NCBI GenBank assembly: GCA_026874595.1
Contig: CM049312.1
Span: forward strand, 69,222,929-69,286,928
Source of the DNA: Sipunculus nudus
Lineage: Eukaryota; Annelida; Sipuncula; Golfingiida; Sipunculidae
Direction: 5' to 3'
Length of the DNA stretch: 64,000 nt
Shown: in pieces, positions 32,801-43,800 of the stretch
Layout: each line of letters begins with the position of its first letter
Numbering within the stretch: position 1 is the stretch's first letter
Position numbers and translations under genes: made by a program
The notes under the pieces: model-generated
The model's input: only the letters and a program-made list of their open reading frames with translations
Told to the model about the DNA's origin: nothing
The model's database searches: none

Positions 32801-35800
32801 CAGGATAATACAATCTCTGGAGAGACATGTCAGGTTAATAATACCTGTGTTGATACAGGATTGAAGGAGATCACAACAAAGTCCAGGACAATTCAGGATA
32901 ATGATAGATGTATCAGACAACAGAAGGATAATATGGTGACCAGGGCTGACTTTGATAACAGGAATAGTTTGATCTCCAAGGACTACTGCCAGGATAATTA
33001 TGAGTGCTGTAATAATGAGCATCTTAAAGATGTCAATAAGAAATTATCCTTGCCTTATCCCAGTAGTTGGGATGAGAATGAGGTTTGCGATTATCTGTCC
33101 TCAAAAAATTTGAATTTAGTGACATCATTATTTGAAGAAGAAAGAATCACAAGTGACATTCTAAATAACTTGACAGAAAAGCATCTTAAAATGACAGGCA
33201 TTTGTTCAGCTAAGCTAAGGCTCAGAGTTGTGAAAGCACTGCAGTCTATACAGGTAGCTGGTGGCTCCACCTAGTGTCCAGCACATATTAGATGTTTTAG
33301 AAAGTGTACATAGACAGTGAGCAATGAGCAATGTCAAGAAATGAATGGTTTATTCAGTAGTTTTGTAATATTTAGCTTTTTAAAAAAGTTTTTCAATGGC
33401 AATCAAGTATTAACTTCATATGTATCTAAATTCAGAAACTGAGACCATCTTTCAGTAGGACAAAATGTGTCAAATGTTGAACAACTTGTGTAGATTGATC
33501 ATAAGAGTCTTGATATTTCTGTCTTTCCATATTAACTATGTAGTGTGGAAAACACCAGTTTCTGTTGTGATTGTGTACATATCTTTTAGAATAAACATAT
33601 CTGTTATTTGATATTCTTTTTTTAATTTGATAAAGTGTTTTTTTATTGTATATCAGTGTTACATGTTTTGTGTGAGATTCCACATTTCATTACACTTACA
33701 TTTGCAGTCTCATCCACTGCATATGCACTGATGTTTAATTGTTATATTCTACTATGATTTTAGGAGTTGGGCACCTTGCTCCCAAACTCTCTGAAGATAG
33801 ATTCTTGCCTGCACTTTCTTCCTACTTTAGTTTTCCAATTCCAAAGCCCTTATCATCCCACACAGGTTTATTTCTTCTAGATTTTTTTTTAAAACACTCA
33901 TGGGGGCTACCATTTTGGATACACATTAAATCTTGGATGTCACAGATGACAAGTTAAAGAATTGCATTTGAAGGAAGACTTTTTGTTTTAAAAATAAATC
34001 TTCAATGGTCCATCACCTTCAAATTTGAATTAAATACCCAGCTTACAAGACCTGCCTCTGCTCTAAAATAAATAAAATCATAAAAATTATCTGTGTCCAG
34101 GTGCACATCTGATGTCAGGCTGGTCAAGGCCAAGCCTGAGACTCTGAGTCCTTGTCCACCTTCTTTGAGTCTGTCAGTAAGTGAAACCAAGACCAATTCT
34201 GATAAAAACTAAATGTACAGTACAACAAAAAAGGGAAATTTGATATAAACAAATGTGTTTTTATACGTCTGTCATATGACTGGAGTATTATGGTATACCC
34301 ATCGTCCGTTCGTTAACTATTAGTGTTGCCGCGATAACTTACCAGGCTTTGATGAATTTTTCGCGATAGTCACCATTTAAGTACTTGCCAATAGATTATT
34401 TGCCTGAGTTCGATTATGGGCAACATCCAAGCATATTTTATAAGGTCACAGGTCACTTGGCTTATTTGTGGTGTCACGCTAACTTATGAAGGATTTTGAT
34501 AAAACTCATCAGAAATGTAAATCAATAAATATCTCGCCTTAGTTTGAAATCCAGCGAAAATCCCTGCATATTTAATGAGGTCAGAGGTCACAGCACTTTG
34601 GAGGTATCTTGGTGACTCTCATAAAATCCTATGGGTTTACATGAAACTTATCACTGGTATGCATATTTACCAATAGTTTCTCACCTAATTTACATTTTCA
34701 TAAATTCACACATGTTTAATGAGGTCACAGGTCACCAGATACATGACAGGCATACCATGCACATTTATGTGGCTCTTTTTATTTTGTTTTTTTACTTTAA
34801 GATTAAATTACATTAAGTTAGAGATCCCTCTCATTTGGACATTCAGGAGGTAAATAAATTCTTTTGTGTTTGAAATATTCTGTCAGTCATTTGTATACAT
34901 CTCATTTGTTGTGTGTTTTACAATCTTATTGTCTGACCTTGGAAGGAAATGTATTTTTTACTGGACATGAAATGGACTTGGCCTGATTTCTTGAGTCTTG
35001 ATCAGTCCTTGTCTGTATATACAAGTTGGAGTCTATGACCATGAAGTCCAAATCTGAGTCCTTGAAAAAGTGGAATTAAGTCCAGACTTGAGTCCAACAT
35101 CACTGCTCAGCTGATCATCATAGCATGTGCCATATGTTTGTCTTTTTTTTAAAATATTTTTTTGGTAGGGGTATCCACCTCCATTATTTTATGATTACTA
35201 CGTATATGTATATCTGCCGAATTCCATTGGAGTTTCGGACTACGTGGCATGGCAGTATCACACACTTCCTGTCATTTTATATCCTGGTGTCAACCAGGTC
35301 CGGTGACTACTGCTCCTGCAGGTCCCGGGTGCTTAATTGACTCCAGTGCTGGGTCATACCACCAAGGAACCCCTGAAAGGCGCACTCGTTTGTGAGTGAA
35401 ACACGGCCGTTGGGTGCAGCCTTCCCATTCAGCCTGCAGAGCGCTCCCCCTTTGGTGGGGGCCAACCGTGAAAAATCTCACCGCTACGGCTGAGATTTGA
35501 ACTCACTATCTCTCGGCACTTAATCCTATGCTCTACCCCTGAGGCACAGAAACTGGTTTATGTTTGTCTTTGCTATATATACAGTTAAATATTCTGGCAG
35601 GGTGGAATCATGGTCATACTGTTTAAAATCAGGGCCTGGCCAGTTTAAATTTGTCTGGGATGGGGGGGGGGGGGGTTATAATAATTAGCTTGAGCACTTA
35701 TTAGGTAGAGTCTCACATTCATTTTACCCACCAAGCCTAGCTGTATCTTAACAGTTTACTCTTTGACATACGTAGCAAGATCTTGACTATGTGACTGTTT

Positions 35801-37606
35801 TGTAAATTTCAGGCATTAGAAGTCATCAAGCAGCTAAAGGAAACATCAGCCATACAGATCGAGAGGGCACAGATGAGGTTACGACTTATAATACCAGGTA
35901 AGGTCCACAGTAAATAACCTCAGTAAATATGATTGATGAATATGAAGGGACTATCAGAAATATGATATATATAATATCTATAAGCCAAAGACCAGTAATT
36001 CTAAGCAAATTGTGGTTATTCAAGGTCCCAATATACTCAAAGATACCAGTATTAAAATGATTCTCTGAGTATCGGTATGCCCTGAGGAAGCAGACCTTTG
36101 ATAGAACAATTACACTCTGTTATTCACGATAGAATCACTTCATATCTCCTCCTAATTGGACTGATACAGCCTTCTTTGAGTTGTTACACTAGTCTTACTG
36201 AAAACTGCACTGTAATGGGAGATCATACTATCACAGTAATAGCTCTGTACATTCTGAATATTACTCTTTGAGTTAGGAATTAATAAAACAGCCAATGCAA
36301 ACGGACAAACCAGTATGTAAATACTGACTCATCTTTAAAAATTATTAAATCTTGCAGCAAGAGATGGGAAGAAAGTGAAAGAGAAAGTGAAAAAGTTGGC
36401 AAAGAAAGTAGAACATGAAGAGTTTGATGATGAACTGGAAATGGTAATCTTTGCTTTTATTTTATTTTATTTTATTTTGCTGTAATAAAGGTCAAAAGTG
36501 AATAATCAGTTGAATCGTTGGAAGGAATTTATACCTTATTATGTTATATTTTGTGGTTTGAACCATTCTTGAACCAGTTTTGTTTGCACATTTTCAAGTA
36601 GGTCACTGTTACTTTATTTTCTTAGGAAAGCCTAGACTTGGTGTCAAAGGATCACTTAGTATGATTAACAGTCTGACCATCAATGTGCCCCTCTGGAAAA
36701 ATATGGTCAACATAATGATACAAGTTTTATATTTACTGACAATACCAACCTAATATATGACTTCATATTATGACGTATTATTGTATCGATGATTCATATA
36801 ATGTATAAAAATTTAGTGTTGACCTAATAATGAACTCTATTTGACCTTAATCGCATATTCATTCAATGAATAATCAGGAGCAGAGCAGTTAAGATCAACC
36901 AATCAAGTAAGCATTGGCAGTGTAAACAGTCCATCACCTGACAAGTGCAAAATTTGCATAATTTGGGCAACTCTCCCAAACGGAACACATGCAGTCTTCA
37001 CCAGTACCCTTGTCGCATGTTTTCTTGGATATTTTGTATACAAAGGAGACAGCATATTGCAAGTTTGCAGGAACTTTTGACTGACTGTTGAGTAAATAAT
37101 AATGTGTTACATTGCACTGAATTCTTATGTGACAAAGAACCCAAAATATGGCAAAACACTACACAATTATTGTGATATATTCATCAGTGAGGACAGAGAT
37201 AATGAAATATCAGCTGATGACGTCTGTCAATTTTGATACATCATACCTGACCTCCCCTTACATGATGTCTTTGTGACTGACATCAAACTGCTCTCGCAAT
37301 CAGAGACATGGGAAGCCTTCTGTGTCAGAGTGTTTTGGCGCTCATTAACATAATTAGCTGTTAGGGGCGGAGCACAGCGACTCTGGTGGTAAGGTCAATT
37401 TTTTGTGCATATATTATCCAGGACAGCCACATCACAGGGCATACAGCTGTTTCACAAGACACTTTTAAATTTTTCAGATTATTTTGGTTGACCCTGGCTG
37501 CTTTAGAGAGATTGATGAGATAACTCGTACTGACACAAGGGGCAGAGGTCAAGTCGAGGTCCTTAGTCTGAAAGAAGTGGAAGACAGAGAGGAGAAAATT
37601 GAATGA
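26285..37606 (+). CDS. SBDS: SBDS, ribosome maturation factor (six exons, complete)
   Basis: Exons 26285-26415, 27600-27729, 29399-29599, 35813-35897, 36358-36443 and 37478-37606 join in frame to 253 residues; human SBDS has 250. The start [20 protein letters not shown] matches the family N-terminal FYSH domain almost exactly, and [13 protein letters not shown] follows. The centre has [18 protein letters not shown], then [15 protein letters not shown] and the RNA-binding-like C-terminal domain, ending with [14 protein letters not shown] and TGA. In eukaryotes SBDS works with the GTPase EFL1 to release eIF6 from pre-60S subunits, allowing subunit joining. All introns have GT/AG ends and every phase closes. 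Nothing appears broken. Intron 3 is 6.2 kb and contains another ORF on the same strand. AATAAA signals lie 43 and 241 bp after the stop. Confidence 0.98.
26416..27599. other. SBDS intron 1
   Basis: Contains a (TA)n/(TG)n tract near 26760-26802 and the TIR element at 26951-27490. The acceptor is TTTTATTCCAG. Confidence 0.8.
26951..27490. mobile_element. TIR element inside SBDS intron 1
   Basis: Left arm 26951-27023 (TCACTGATTAGATGATATTA, TGCCATATATTGAGTGATTA, CAGTGAGAGTTTCTACAATATAA) and right arm 27379-27490 are reverse complements with gaps. The element is about 540 bp and noncoding. It includes a perfect 11-bp stem (GAAGATGCAAC and its complement) at about 27345-27372. Confidence 0.65.
27600..27729 (+). 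CDS. SBDS: SBDS exon 2
   Basis: Encodes [20 protein letters not shown] and ends AEICLT. The donor is ACG|GTAATT, phase 0. Confidence 0.97.
27730..29398. other. SBDS intron 2
   Basis: AT-rich. Carries a repeat fragment at 28535-28672 whose inverted partner lies downstream of SBDS. No other gene is supported. Confidence 0.7.
28535..28672 (+). repeat. 3' fragment of the CAGCTGAGC element
   Basis: Holds GATCATGAGAGACTCCTGCA, AGTGCACAGTCAACACAACC and the terminus AGCTGAGCCCTGTG, AGGTCCCTTGTT. It matches the minus strand of 38780-38925 at roughly 90 percent identity by eye. Confidence 0.75.
29399..29599 (+). CDS. SBDS: SBDS exon 3
   Basis: Encodes [38 protein letters not shown] and ends STKQQ. 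Phase 0 at both borders, donor CAG|GTCAGT. Confidence 0.98.
29630..31150 (+). mobile_element. Nested insertion: CAGCTGAGC element inside a copy of the 690-bp unit
   Basis: From 29878 (AGCTCAGCTGAC, GTCCGTCGTCCGTC) to 31084 (CAGCTGAGCGTCATGACCC, CACTTGTT) lies a 1.2-kb element with three tandem units of about 320 bp. Two of these carry an exact GGTGGCGCCACC (30204-30215 and 30541-30552). The flanks 29630-29877 and 31085-31150 are the two halves of one 690-bp unit like those at 22.1-23.5 kb, so the element split an older repeat. Confidence 0.75.
31151..32046. other. SBDS intron 3 DNA upstream of the nested ORF
   Basis: AT-rich with no recognised repeat and several short ORFs without domains. 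A TTTATAAG box at about 32047-32054 could be a TATA element for the nested ORF. Confidence 0.4.
32273..33274 (+). CDS. SAM-domain protein nested in SBDS intron 3, intronless
   Basis: A single 333-codon ORF on the SBDS strand, unusually long for this AT-rich intron. Residues about 266-327 ([17 protein letters not shown] to [12 protein letters not shown]) follow the SAM domain pattern: W-x-x-x-E-V at the start, a LFEEERI helix, [16 protein letters not shown], and a closing helix. SAM domains mediate protein-protein or RNA contacts. Residues about 40-250 are Cys- and Asn-rich with about eleven irregular K/R/Q-D-N motifs (NKDN, YRDN, FQDN, IQDN, QKDN, CQDN) from recurring GGATAA in the DNA. No signal peptide or membrane segment is seen. 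An AATAAA lies at 33590-33595. It could be a young lineage-specific gene, a retrocopy or a SAM exon with an extended ORF. The SAM call is good; the function is unknown. Confidence 0.7.
   Translation: MNCSRNEETMCQTVSLEKSVVRRNRRNLLKSTKSTNRKGWCRNKDNIDYQDLESVDIMSYENNDNVSNTKSMNNRSCLVYRDNMCNAEVKNIMICYGNKDNKYYTESMEIKPSGRNPECSSPLRIDAQICVHNKRNDLDCLDSYPARIKTDCQICWDNDDARVYRDNPGFLQRCEFQDNTISGETCQVNNTCVDTGLKEITTKSRTIQDNDRCIRQQKDNMVTRADFDNRNSLISKDYCQDNYECCNNEHLKDVNKKLSLPYPSSWDENEVCDYLSSKNLNLVTSLFEEERITSDILNNLTEKHLKMTGICSAKLRLRVVKALQSIQVAGGST
33275..33600 (+). promoter_or_regulatory. Possible 3' UTR and poly(A) signal of the nested SAM gene
   Basis: AATAAA at 33590-33595 lies 316 bp after the stop on the coding strand. 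A poly(A) site here would also be read by SBDS pre-mRNA, so it must be weak or suppressed when the full SBDS gene is transcribed. Confidence 0.4.
33601..34255. other. SBDS intron 3 DNA, nothing recognised
   Basis: No domain-bearing ORF and no clear repeat. Confidence 0.5.
34256..34800 (+). repeat. Interspersed repeat carrying three DR1 motifs
   Basis: Begins near ATACGTCTGTCATATGACTG, GGTATACCCATCGTCCG, and holds three diverged units of about 135-155 bp. Each has a perfect direct repeat of AGGTCA with one spacer base: 34443-34455, 34578-34590 and 34732-34744. That spacing is the DR1 type bound by HNF4 and RXR-partner receptors. The motif is seen directly; binding is not shown. Confidence 0.6.
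35258..35548 (-). mobile_element. tRNA-derived SINE in SBDS intron 3
   Basis: Read on the minus strand it starts TGCCTCAGGGGTAGAGCATA, an A box (GGGGTAGAGCA), with the B box GAGTTCAAATCTCAG about 35 bp later. Next come TTTCACGGTTGGCCCCCACC, a GC-rich body and the tail CCAGGATATAAAATGACAGG. The family also occurs at 4990-5235 (+). Confidence 0.8.
35549..35812. other. End of SBDS intron 3
   Basis: Includes a G homopolymer at about 35662-35676. The acceptor TAAATTTCAG precedes exon 4. Confidence 0.6.
35813..35897 (+). CDS. SBDS: SBDS exon 4
   Basis: Encodes [20 protein letters not shown] and ends RLRLIIP plus one base. The donor is CCAG|GTAAGG. Confidence 0.96.
35898..36357. other. SBDS intron 4
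   Basis: A 460-bp AT-rich intron with no repeat recognised. The acceptor is AATCTTGCAG. Confidence 0.7.
36358..36443 (+). CDS. SBDS: SBDS exon 5
   Basis: Encodes [20 protein letters not shown] and ends DDELEM, the lysine-rich helix of the C-terminal domain. The donor is ATG|GTAATC. Confidence 0.94.
36444..37477. other. SBDS intron 5
   Basis: 1.03 kb, AT-rich, without a recognisable repeat or gene. The acceptor is TTTTTCAG. Confidence 0.7.
37478..37606 (+). CDS. SBDS: SBDS exon 6 (terminal)
   Basis: Encodes [19 protein letters not shown] and [17 protein letters not shown], then TGA. It matches the conserved [12 protein letters not shown] and LEVLNLKDVEE ends of the family. Confidence 0.97.
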   Translation: MILVDPGCFREIDEITRTDTRGRGQVEVLSLKEVEDREEKIE

Positions 37607-37648
37607 TCTTAAGTAGAGGAGGCAGAAAATGTACACCAGAACTGGAAA

Positions 37649-37852
37649 AATAAAATTCCTCTCTGTTGTGTTTCAGTGGGTGCATTTAAAGCAAATTTCC
37701 TTTGACTGCCATAGTTGTTAAGAAGACTAACATATGATAAATGCTGATCTTTTTCAACAAATATTGGACACATTTGATCAGCCCCTCTACCTTCACAAAC
37801 AGTTTGTGTTTAACAGAGTTTTAACAATTAAGTATAATATACATGCAATAAA
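37649..37852 (+). promoter_or_regulatory. SBDS poly(A) signals
   Basis: AATAAA occurs at 37649-37654 and again at 37847-37852, 43 and 241 bp after the stop. Either would end a short 3' UTR. Confidence 0.5.
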
Positions 37853-40165
37853 AAGTTTTCTAAAAAATTGATGGTGAATTATTTGAGGGATTAGAATTAT
37901 AAGAAATATATTTCATGGTTGAACTATTAGAGAGATTGTATAATTACAATGCATATGGTACTTTTGTTAACACAGATTTAAATTAAATGAATCATTCTAA
38001 GTTCAATGTATTATTTATCATATTCAGTAAAATTTTAAAAGTTCAACAAATTTATGGTTACACTAAGTCCTAAATACTTTTTTGTGACATATATATGCCT
38101 TTTTACTCTTAGTGCATCGCCATGGTAACAATCGATAAAACAATATTGATTTTTGTAATTATAGCTCTGCGTAATTTACTCCTGATTATTTTATTTAAAG
38201 AGAAGTTATTATCATACTCTGTTTTTGTCTTTCAGATAAGCAGGATTTATTTGAATACTTGATGAGGAATTTGTGAGTCTCTTATTGTAAAAAGCTGGCA
38301 ATGATAACAGTTTCAGCAGTCACAGCATAAAGACCTGTAAAATACTTTATTTGTTGAAATATAAAAGGATTTAAATTCATTCCCAGTGCCTTGTATGACT
38401 TCTCTGGGAAATTTTCTTTAAACCAATATTCCTAGGACATTATTCCTTTAAAGGGTTTCATTTTTCCTCAGTCAATTTTCCTTTACAATTCCTTTGTATA
38501 ATACCCAGAACAGGAAAAAATCTTCCCTTGTTATTTTCTAGGACTGGTACATCATGAACTGTTATTTTGCAAAGAATTTGATGGTCCTGTCAAATTCATT
38601 AGATTCTTTTGTTATGAAAAGCTTGTTAATAAATGATACTTCTGACAAAGTTGGTTTGGTGTTTTTGTGTTAAATCAATGGAGGTGAGCATTAAATTGTT
38701 TATTTTCCTAGTTTGTCCAATCCATACGCAATGGTGGGTTTCCTGTGAACCCTTGTTGAGGAAAAAACTTCCAAAATTAAAAACAAGGGACCTGTGGGTC
38801 ACAGCGCTCAGCTGAAATTGATTCTGAGAATATTTGTATAAAATCCTAGTGGTTGTGTTGACTGTGCACTTTATATGGAGTACATGAAAGATGCAGGAGT
38901 CTCTCATGATCACAAACATCTTTTTGTAAGTTTCAGTATTATAACTAAGTGACTAATATGCATGTAAATATATCCATTGGGAATTTATGAAACCATGCAA
39001 ATTATAGAATATTGGACATGGGCTGAAGCATAATATAACACTTTTTATTTATTAACTGAAATGATATGCTGTAAAAAATAAATTTTCCATATTCAAATGA
39101 GAAGAAACTAAATTTGATAAGCAAGTAAAAACAAGGCAGTTAGGTATAAATTGTATCTGCACTGTTTAATATGTGAAACTTGTAGCCTGAAACCATTTTA
39201 TGATGCATTAAGGAAAAAAATAGTTATGGGTCTGTGTTGTGTGTAAGGATAAAAGTTGTATGTAAGGATACATTCAAAAACCAATAAAATGTGTAAGTGT
39301 AATAGTTCTCAATGGTCATATGAGCTAAAAATTAAATCCCATGAAAGTTACCCAATATTCCTGATTAATTGAGTTTACCAGTCACGGTGTTATTCATAGC
39401 AAGGTTTAGCCAGCTTTATCACTGTTTATAGAGATAAGACAAAATGCAACAAAGTATTTACACATATATTTAAACCTGTCCATGAGCACTTGTGTTAGAT
39501 CCTAATATTTTATCACATTTTAAATTTGCAATATATAGAGCTTGGGATTCAAATCCTTAAAATTTATTTTGTTAAAAAAATCAAATTTATTTATATAATA
39601 TATATCCTACAAATAAAATCTAGAGGCATATTTTTGTAATTCAATTACAGGTGAATAAGGGGAGGGTATGGGAGGGGGTGTCCTCTTCCCATATAGCGAG
39701 AAATTTTTAGATATGCAATGCAAAGAGGAGTTTTTAGGCACATTTAAAAAAAGAAATATGAGGATTATCTGCTTCACAACAACTATTCCCTTAAAAGTCT
39801 TTGAATTATGTGGTTAGACCTAAGGGGGTGGGGGTTTAGTATGTTGCTGGCTTTTATATTTTATTTCTTCAAATGTAGGTTAAAAATTGTGTAAAGTCCT
39901 TTGTAAAATGTTAATTTCAGTGGTTAAAATGTTCATCTGTGCAAACAACTTACAAAATATCGCCATCAAAGTTTGATCCACGTGGTAAAATACTTAATGT
40001 AGAAGTCTGTTAAACTTTAAATTTTACCAGTTCCTGTGGTCTTAAGACAGAGCACATGCAGGACTCTTAGCTCAAGTATCAGCTGACCTCAACCTCAGCT
40101 GGGCACTGCTGGCTAATGGGAAGGCTGTTCCTCACTCGTGGACCAGTGCAATTGGGGGGGGTACC
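37853..40165. other. Intergenic DNA downstream of SBDS
   Basis: AT-rich. Holds the inverted repeat fragment at 38780-38925 and otherwise no recognisable feature. Confidence 0.6.
38780..38925 (-). repeat. 3' fragment of the CAGCTGAGC element, inverted copy
   Basis: On the minus strand it reads GATCATGAGAGACTCCTGCA, then AGTGCACAGTCAACACAACC, then the terminus CAGCTGAGCGCTGTGACCC and AGGTCCCTTGTT. It is the inverted partner of 28535-28672 in SBDS intron 2. Confidence 0.8.
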
Positions 40166-40169
40166 TTGG

Positions 40170-40440
40170 TGTTATGACCCTGCAGAGTGTAATTACGGAA
40201 AGACCCCCTTCCTAAGTATAGAAATATTTGGATGCTATCTTAACAGAGCAAATAACACAAAGTGTCCTCAACTTATGAATTAGAAAGTAATAAACACTGG
40301 ATAACTTAATTAGTTAATTGCTAGGGAATAAAAATGAAAAATTAAAATTAAACACGAATAAATTGAAAAAGACAAATGACATTAGAGATATGTTATAGCT
40401 CATCAGGGGGCACCATGGGCACCCTCCTCTGGATTAGCGA
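40170..40440 (+). repeat. Dispersed repeat, copy shared with the foldback interior
   Basis: Blocks GTTATGACCCTGCAGAGTGT, GGATGCTATCTTA, ATGAATTAGAAAGTAA and GGAATAAAA appear in the same order at about 58905-59183. Identity by eye is moderate with several gaps, so it is an old repeat. Confidence 0.65.
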
Positions 40441-40889
40441 CAGCAACTGTTCAAGTGGGGCAACATTTAGACAGTGATCAAAAGCCTATAACTTGGAAAA
40501 ATTAAATATCCTGGTTTAATTTCAGGTGTACACTTAAATATATACCTGATAAAATGTGCACTCCAGCCATTTTAACCACTTGAAATACAAAACCAAATCC
40601 AGAATGTAGCAAAGTCTAAAAGAATGAATTAAATATAGAAAATAATAACTTTCATTTTGTTTATGCATCCTATCCATGGAGGTAGACTGGGGGGGGGGGG
40701 GATAGCTCAGGCTGAGGTATGTAACAGCTCTGGGAGGGAGAGCTGTAACACTTACTGATGTAAACAAAACCTGACATGGTGGTTAAAACCCTAAATAAAT
40801 GCTACAGGTTCGACCAGTTGCTTTCAAATTTCAGATTTAAATGATTTAATCCTTGTGTATACAAGCTGTGAAAATTAAATTAACAGTGC

Positions 40890-43800
40890 TCATAAGAAGC
40901 AAGGCCTACAGGCCTAAAACACACCTGTGCAGTGGCATATACACCAGGTATAATGCTTAAGTGCTGGACCATAACTTTTAAAAACGTGTACCAGTAATAT
41001 GTACATGAACAATGCAAAAACTAAACATTTTGAAAAAGAACTAATTACACAAACATCACTGCATAAATACTGGCAGGGGTGCACACAACACCAAATGATT
41101 GAAAATGGCACCACCAGCATTGTATATGACAAAGCTATCTGAGATTTATACATAAGCCCAATTTAGGCTGATATATCTAACCCCTCCTGAGAAATAAGCA
41201 GGCCAGCACATACACTGTGCTAAAGTCATTGTAGGTGGCGAGTCTTGTGAATGAGAAAGCCATGAAAGATGCATAGACAGGTCAAAATATCAAGCCAATA
41301 CATCAAACCTCCCTGGAGTCAGATGATTTTGGCTAACCAGGCTTAGGTGAGAAAGGCAGGTGCCCCCGTGAACTGAAACAAATTGCTGGCTCCAGCTACT
41401 GCACTGAGTGAACACTTGACCTGCACCTGGCTGCACTGAGTGGACTCTTGATCTGTACCTGGGTGCATTAAGTGAACTTTTCACCTGTTGCATAATCTGA
41501 CAGAGTTGGCAGTCTGCCAAAACTATAAATAGATCCAGACTGACCTTTGGCTTGTTGACAAATTAAAAATAGTTGTCAGTCTGCCAAGCTATTTATAGAT
41601 ACAGACACAATCTTGGCCTGTTGGTAAATCTGTTTACACATACTGAAAGACTTTGGCTACAGTACTTTGTTTTCAAGCTGACATATAAGATTTTTATTAT
41701 CAAAATGTTTAAAATAATAAAAATGAATTCCTTTCATTGGTAAAGGTCCAATAATTCTGCCAAAAATCATTTCAGTAAACTTGAAAAAGGCCTCCTAAGA
41801 ATCATTTATGGGAAACGTCACAGAAGTTGAAACAAAAATTTGCAGAAGAAGACTATTGCAACCCTCAGTTTGAAATAGGTTTACAAATGGCCACAAACCA
41901 ACTTCAGCTATCTATGACTCTACCAAAAATCAGTGAACACAATCTATTCTTATACACTTGAAAGAACCCTAACCTAGGATAATTCTTGGGACAAGGCCTA
42001 CAGGCCTAATGCGAACCTGTGCAATGAGATTACACCAGGTAAAATGCTTCAATGCTGGACCATTACTTTTCAAGAACATGTGTAACATGTATATGAACAA
42101 TGCAAGTACTGAACACGTTAAACAAGAAACAAACAAACATCACTGCTGAAATACTAGCATGGGTGCACACAACACCAAAACTAGAATATGGGTAGTCAAC
42201 AAGCGACTACGTGTATTCGCCAAAATCAGAGTGGGAAAGGTGAAGTGAGGCATGGATTGAGTGGCAAGGGAAAATAGAGTGAGGTGTGTTGCATTATAGC
42301 CTGGATGTCTGCAGCCGAAATGTGTATGTAGGTTGTGCCACCTACCACAAAATCCAGAAAGCTGTTTAAGATGTATAAACATGCAAAATTTTAGGCAGAT
42401 AAGTCAAACCACTACTGAGGTATGAGTGATTTTAGCCCACGGCAGACAAACTGATGGACGCTTTGCAAAAATGATTGCAGGTGGTGCTACAAGTTTTGCG
42501 TATAATAAAGAGCTATGGGAGATCTATACACATGCAAAATTTTGGCCCAACTGGTCAAACGGTTCCCGAGATATGAGCTTGGATGTCTAGAGTTTAAACA
42601 TGAATGTAGGTGGCGCCACCTGTCATAAAATCAAGAAAGTTGTCCAGGATGTATACACATGCAAAATTTCAGGTGGATAAGTCCAACCAATGCAGAAATA
42701 TGAGTGTTTTTATCCCAAGGCAGATGAACAGAAGGACGCTGTGCAAAAATGGTTGCAGGTGGCGCCACCATTTTTAGTGTATGTTATAAAGCTTTCCAAG
42801 GGCTACATTTGTGCAAAATCTTTAGCCTAATCGGTCAAACCGTTCCCGAGATATGTGAGCTTATGTGTGGAAACAGACGCACAAATGGACGCTGGGCAGA
42901 GAAGAAAGGTCAGAGGTCAACCAAAAAAGAGGGCGCAGCAGTTCACATGTGACTGATCATAATTCCGAATTTTACAAAATTCTGCCCAGTGGTTAAGGAG
43001 GAGTTCTCCAGAAACCTATGCGGCGATGGAGGCAGCGTCGGCGTCTGACTGAAAACATAGTATCCGCAAAACGAAGAGATATATACATATGCCCAATGTC
43101 AGACTGATATGTCAAACCCCCTCCTGTGAAATAAGCAGGGACATACACTGTGCAAAAATTATTGTGGCGCCACCAGTCTTGTACACTATAAAGCTACCAG
43201 ATATGTATAAACATGCCCAACTTTAGGCTGATGTATCAAATTCCTCTGTAGAAATAAGCAGGTGCATACACTGCAAAAGTCAATGTAGGTGGCACCACCT
43301 GTCTTGTAAATGAGAATACCATCAAAGACGCATAGACAGGTCAAAATATCAGTCCAATACATCAAACTTCCCCAGAGTTTGATGCACTGGGCTGACAAGG
43401 CTTAGGTGAGTAAGGCAGTTGCCCCCGAGTGACCTGTGACGAATTGCTGCCTCAAGCTGCTGCACTGAGTGAACTCTTGACCTGCACCTGGCTAGACTGA
43501 GTGAACTTTTGACCTGTACCTGGCTGCACTGAGTGAACTCTTGACCTGTTGCATGATCTGACACAGTCGGCAGTCTGCCAAAGCTATAAATAGATTCAGG
43601 CTGAACTTTGGTGCGAAATATGATGCAGTGAGCAGTCTGCCAAAGCTATAAATAGAATGCAGCTACTGCACTGAGTGAACTCTTGACCTATACCTGGCTG
43701 CACTTCTTCAATCCTGGCACTGTGCCAAAACTATTTATAGAGCTGACATAATCTTGGCTAATGGCCAACATCAAGGCACTGGCAATCTGCCAATGGTAAA

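Noticed and set aside
32630-33022. 130-codon minus-strand ORF rich in isoleucine
   Set aside because: Antisense shadow of the SAM-domain ORF, a byproduct of the recurring GGATAA.
35480-35548. Possible tRNA gene on the minus strand
   Set aside because: A and B boxes are present, but the downstream body and a second copy at 5 kb show a SINE. No acceptor-stem pairing could be closed.
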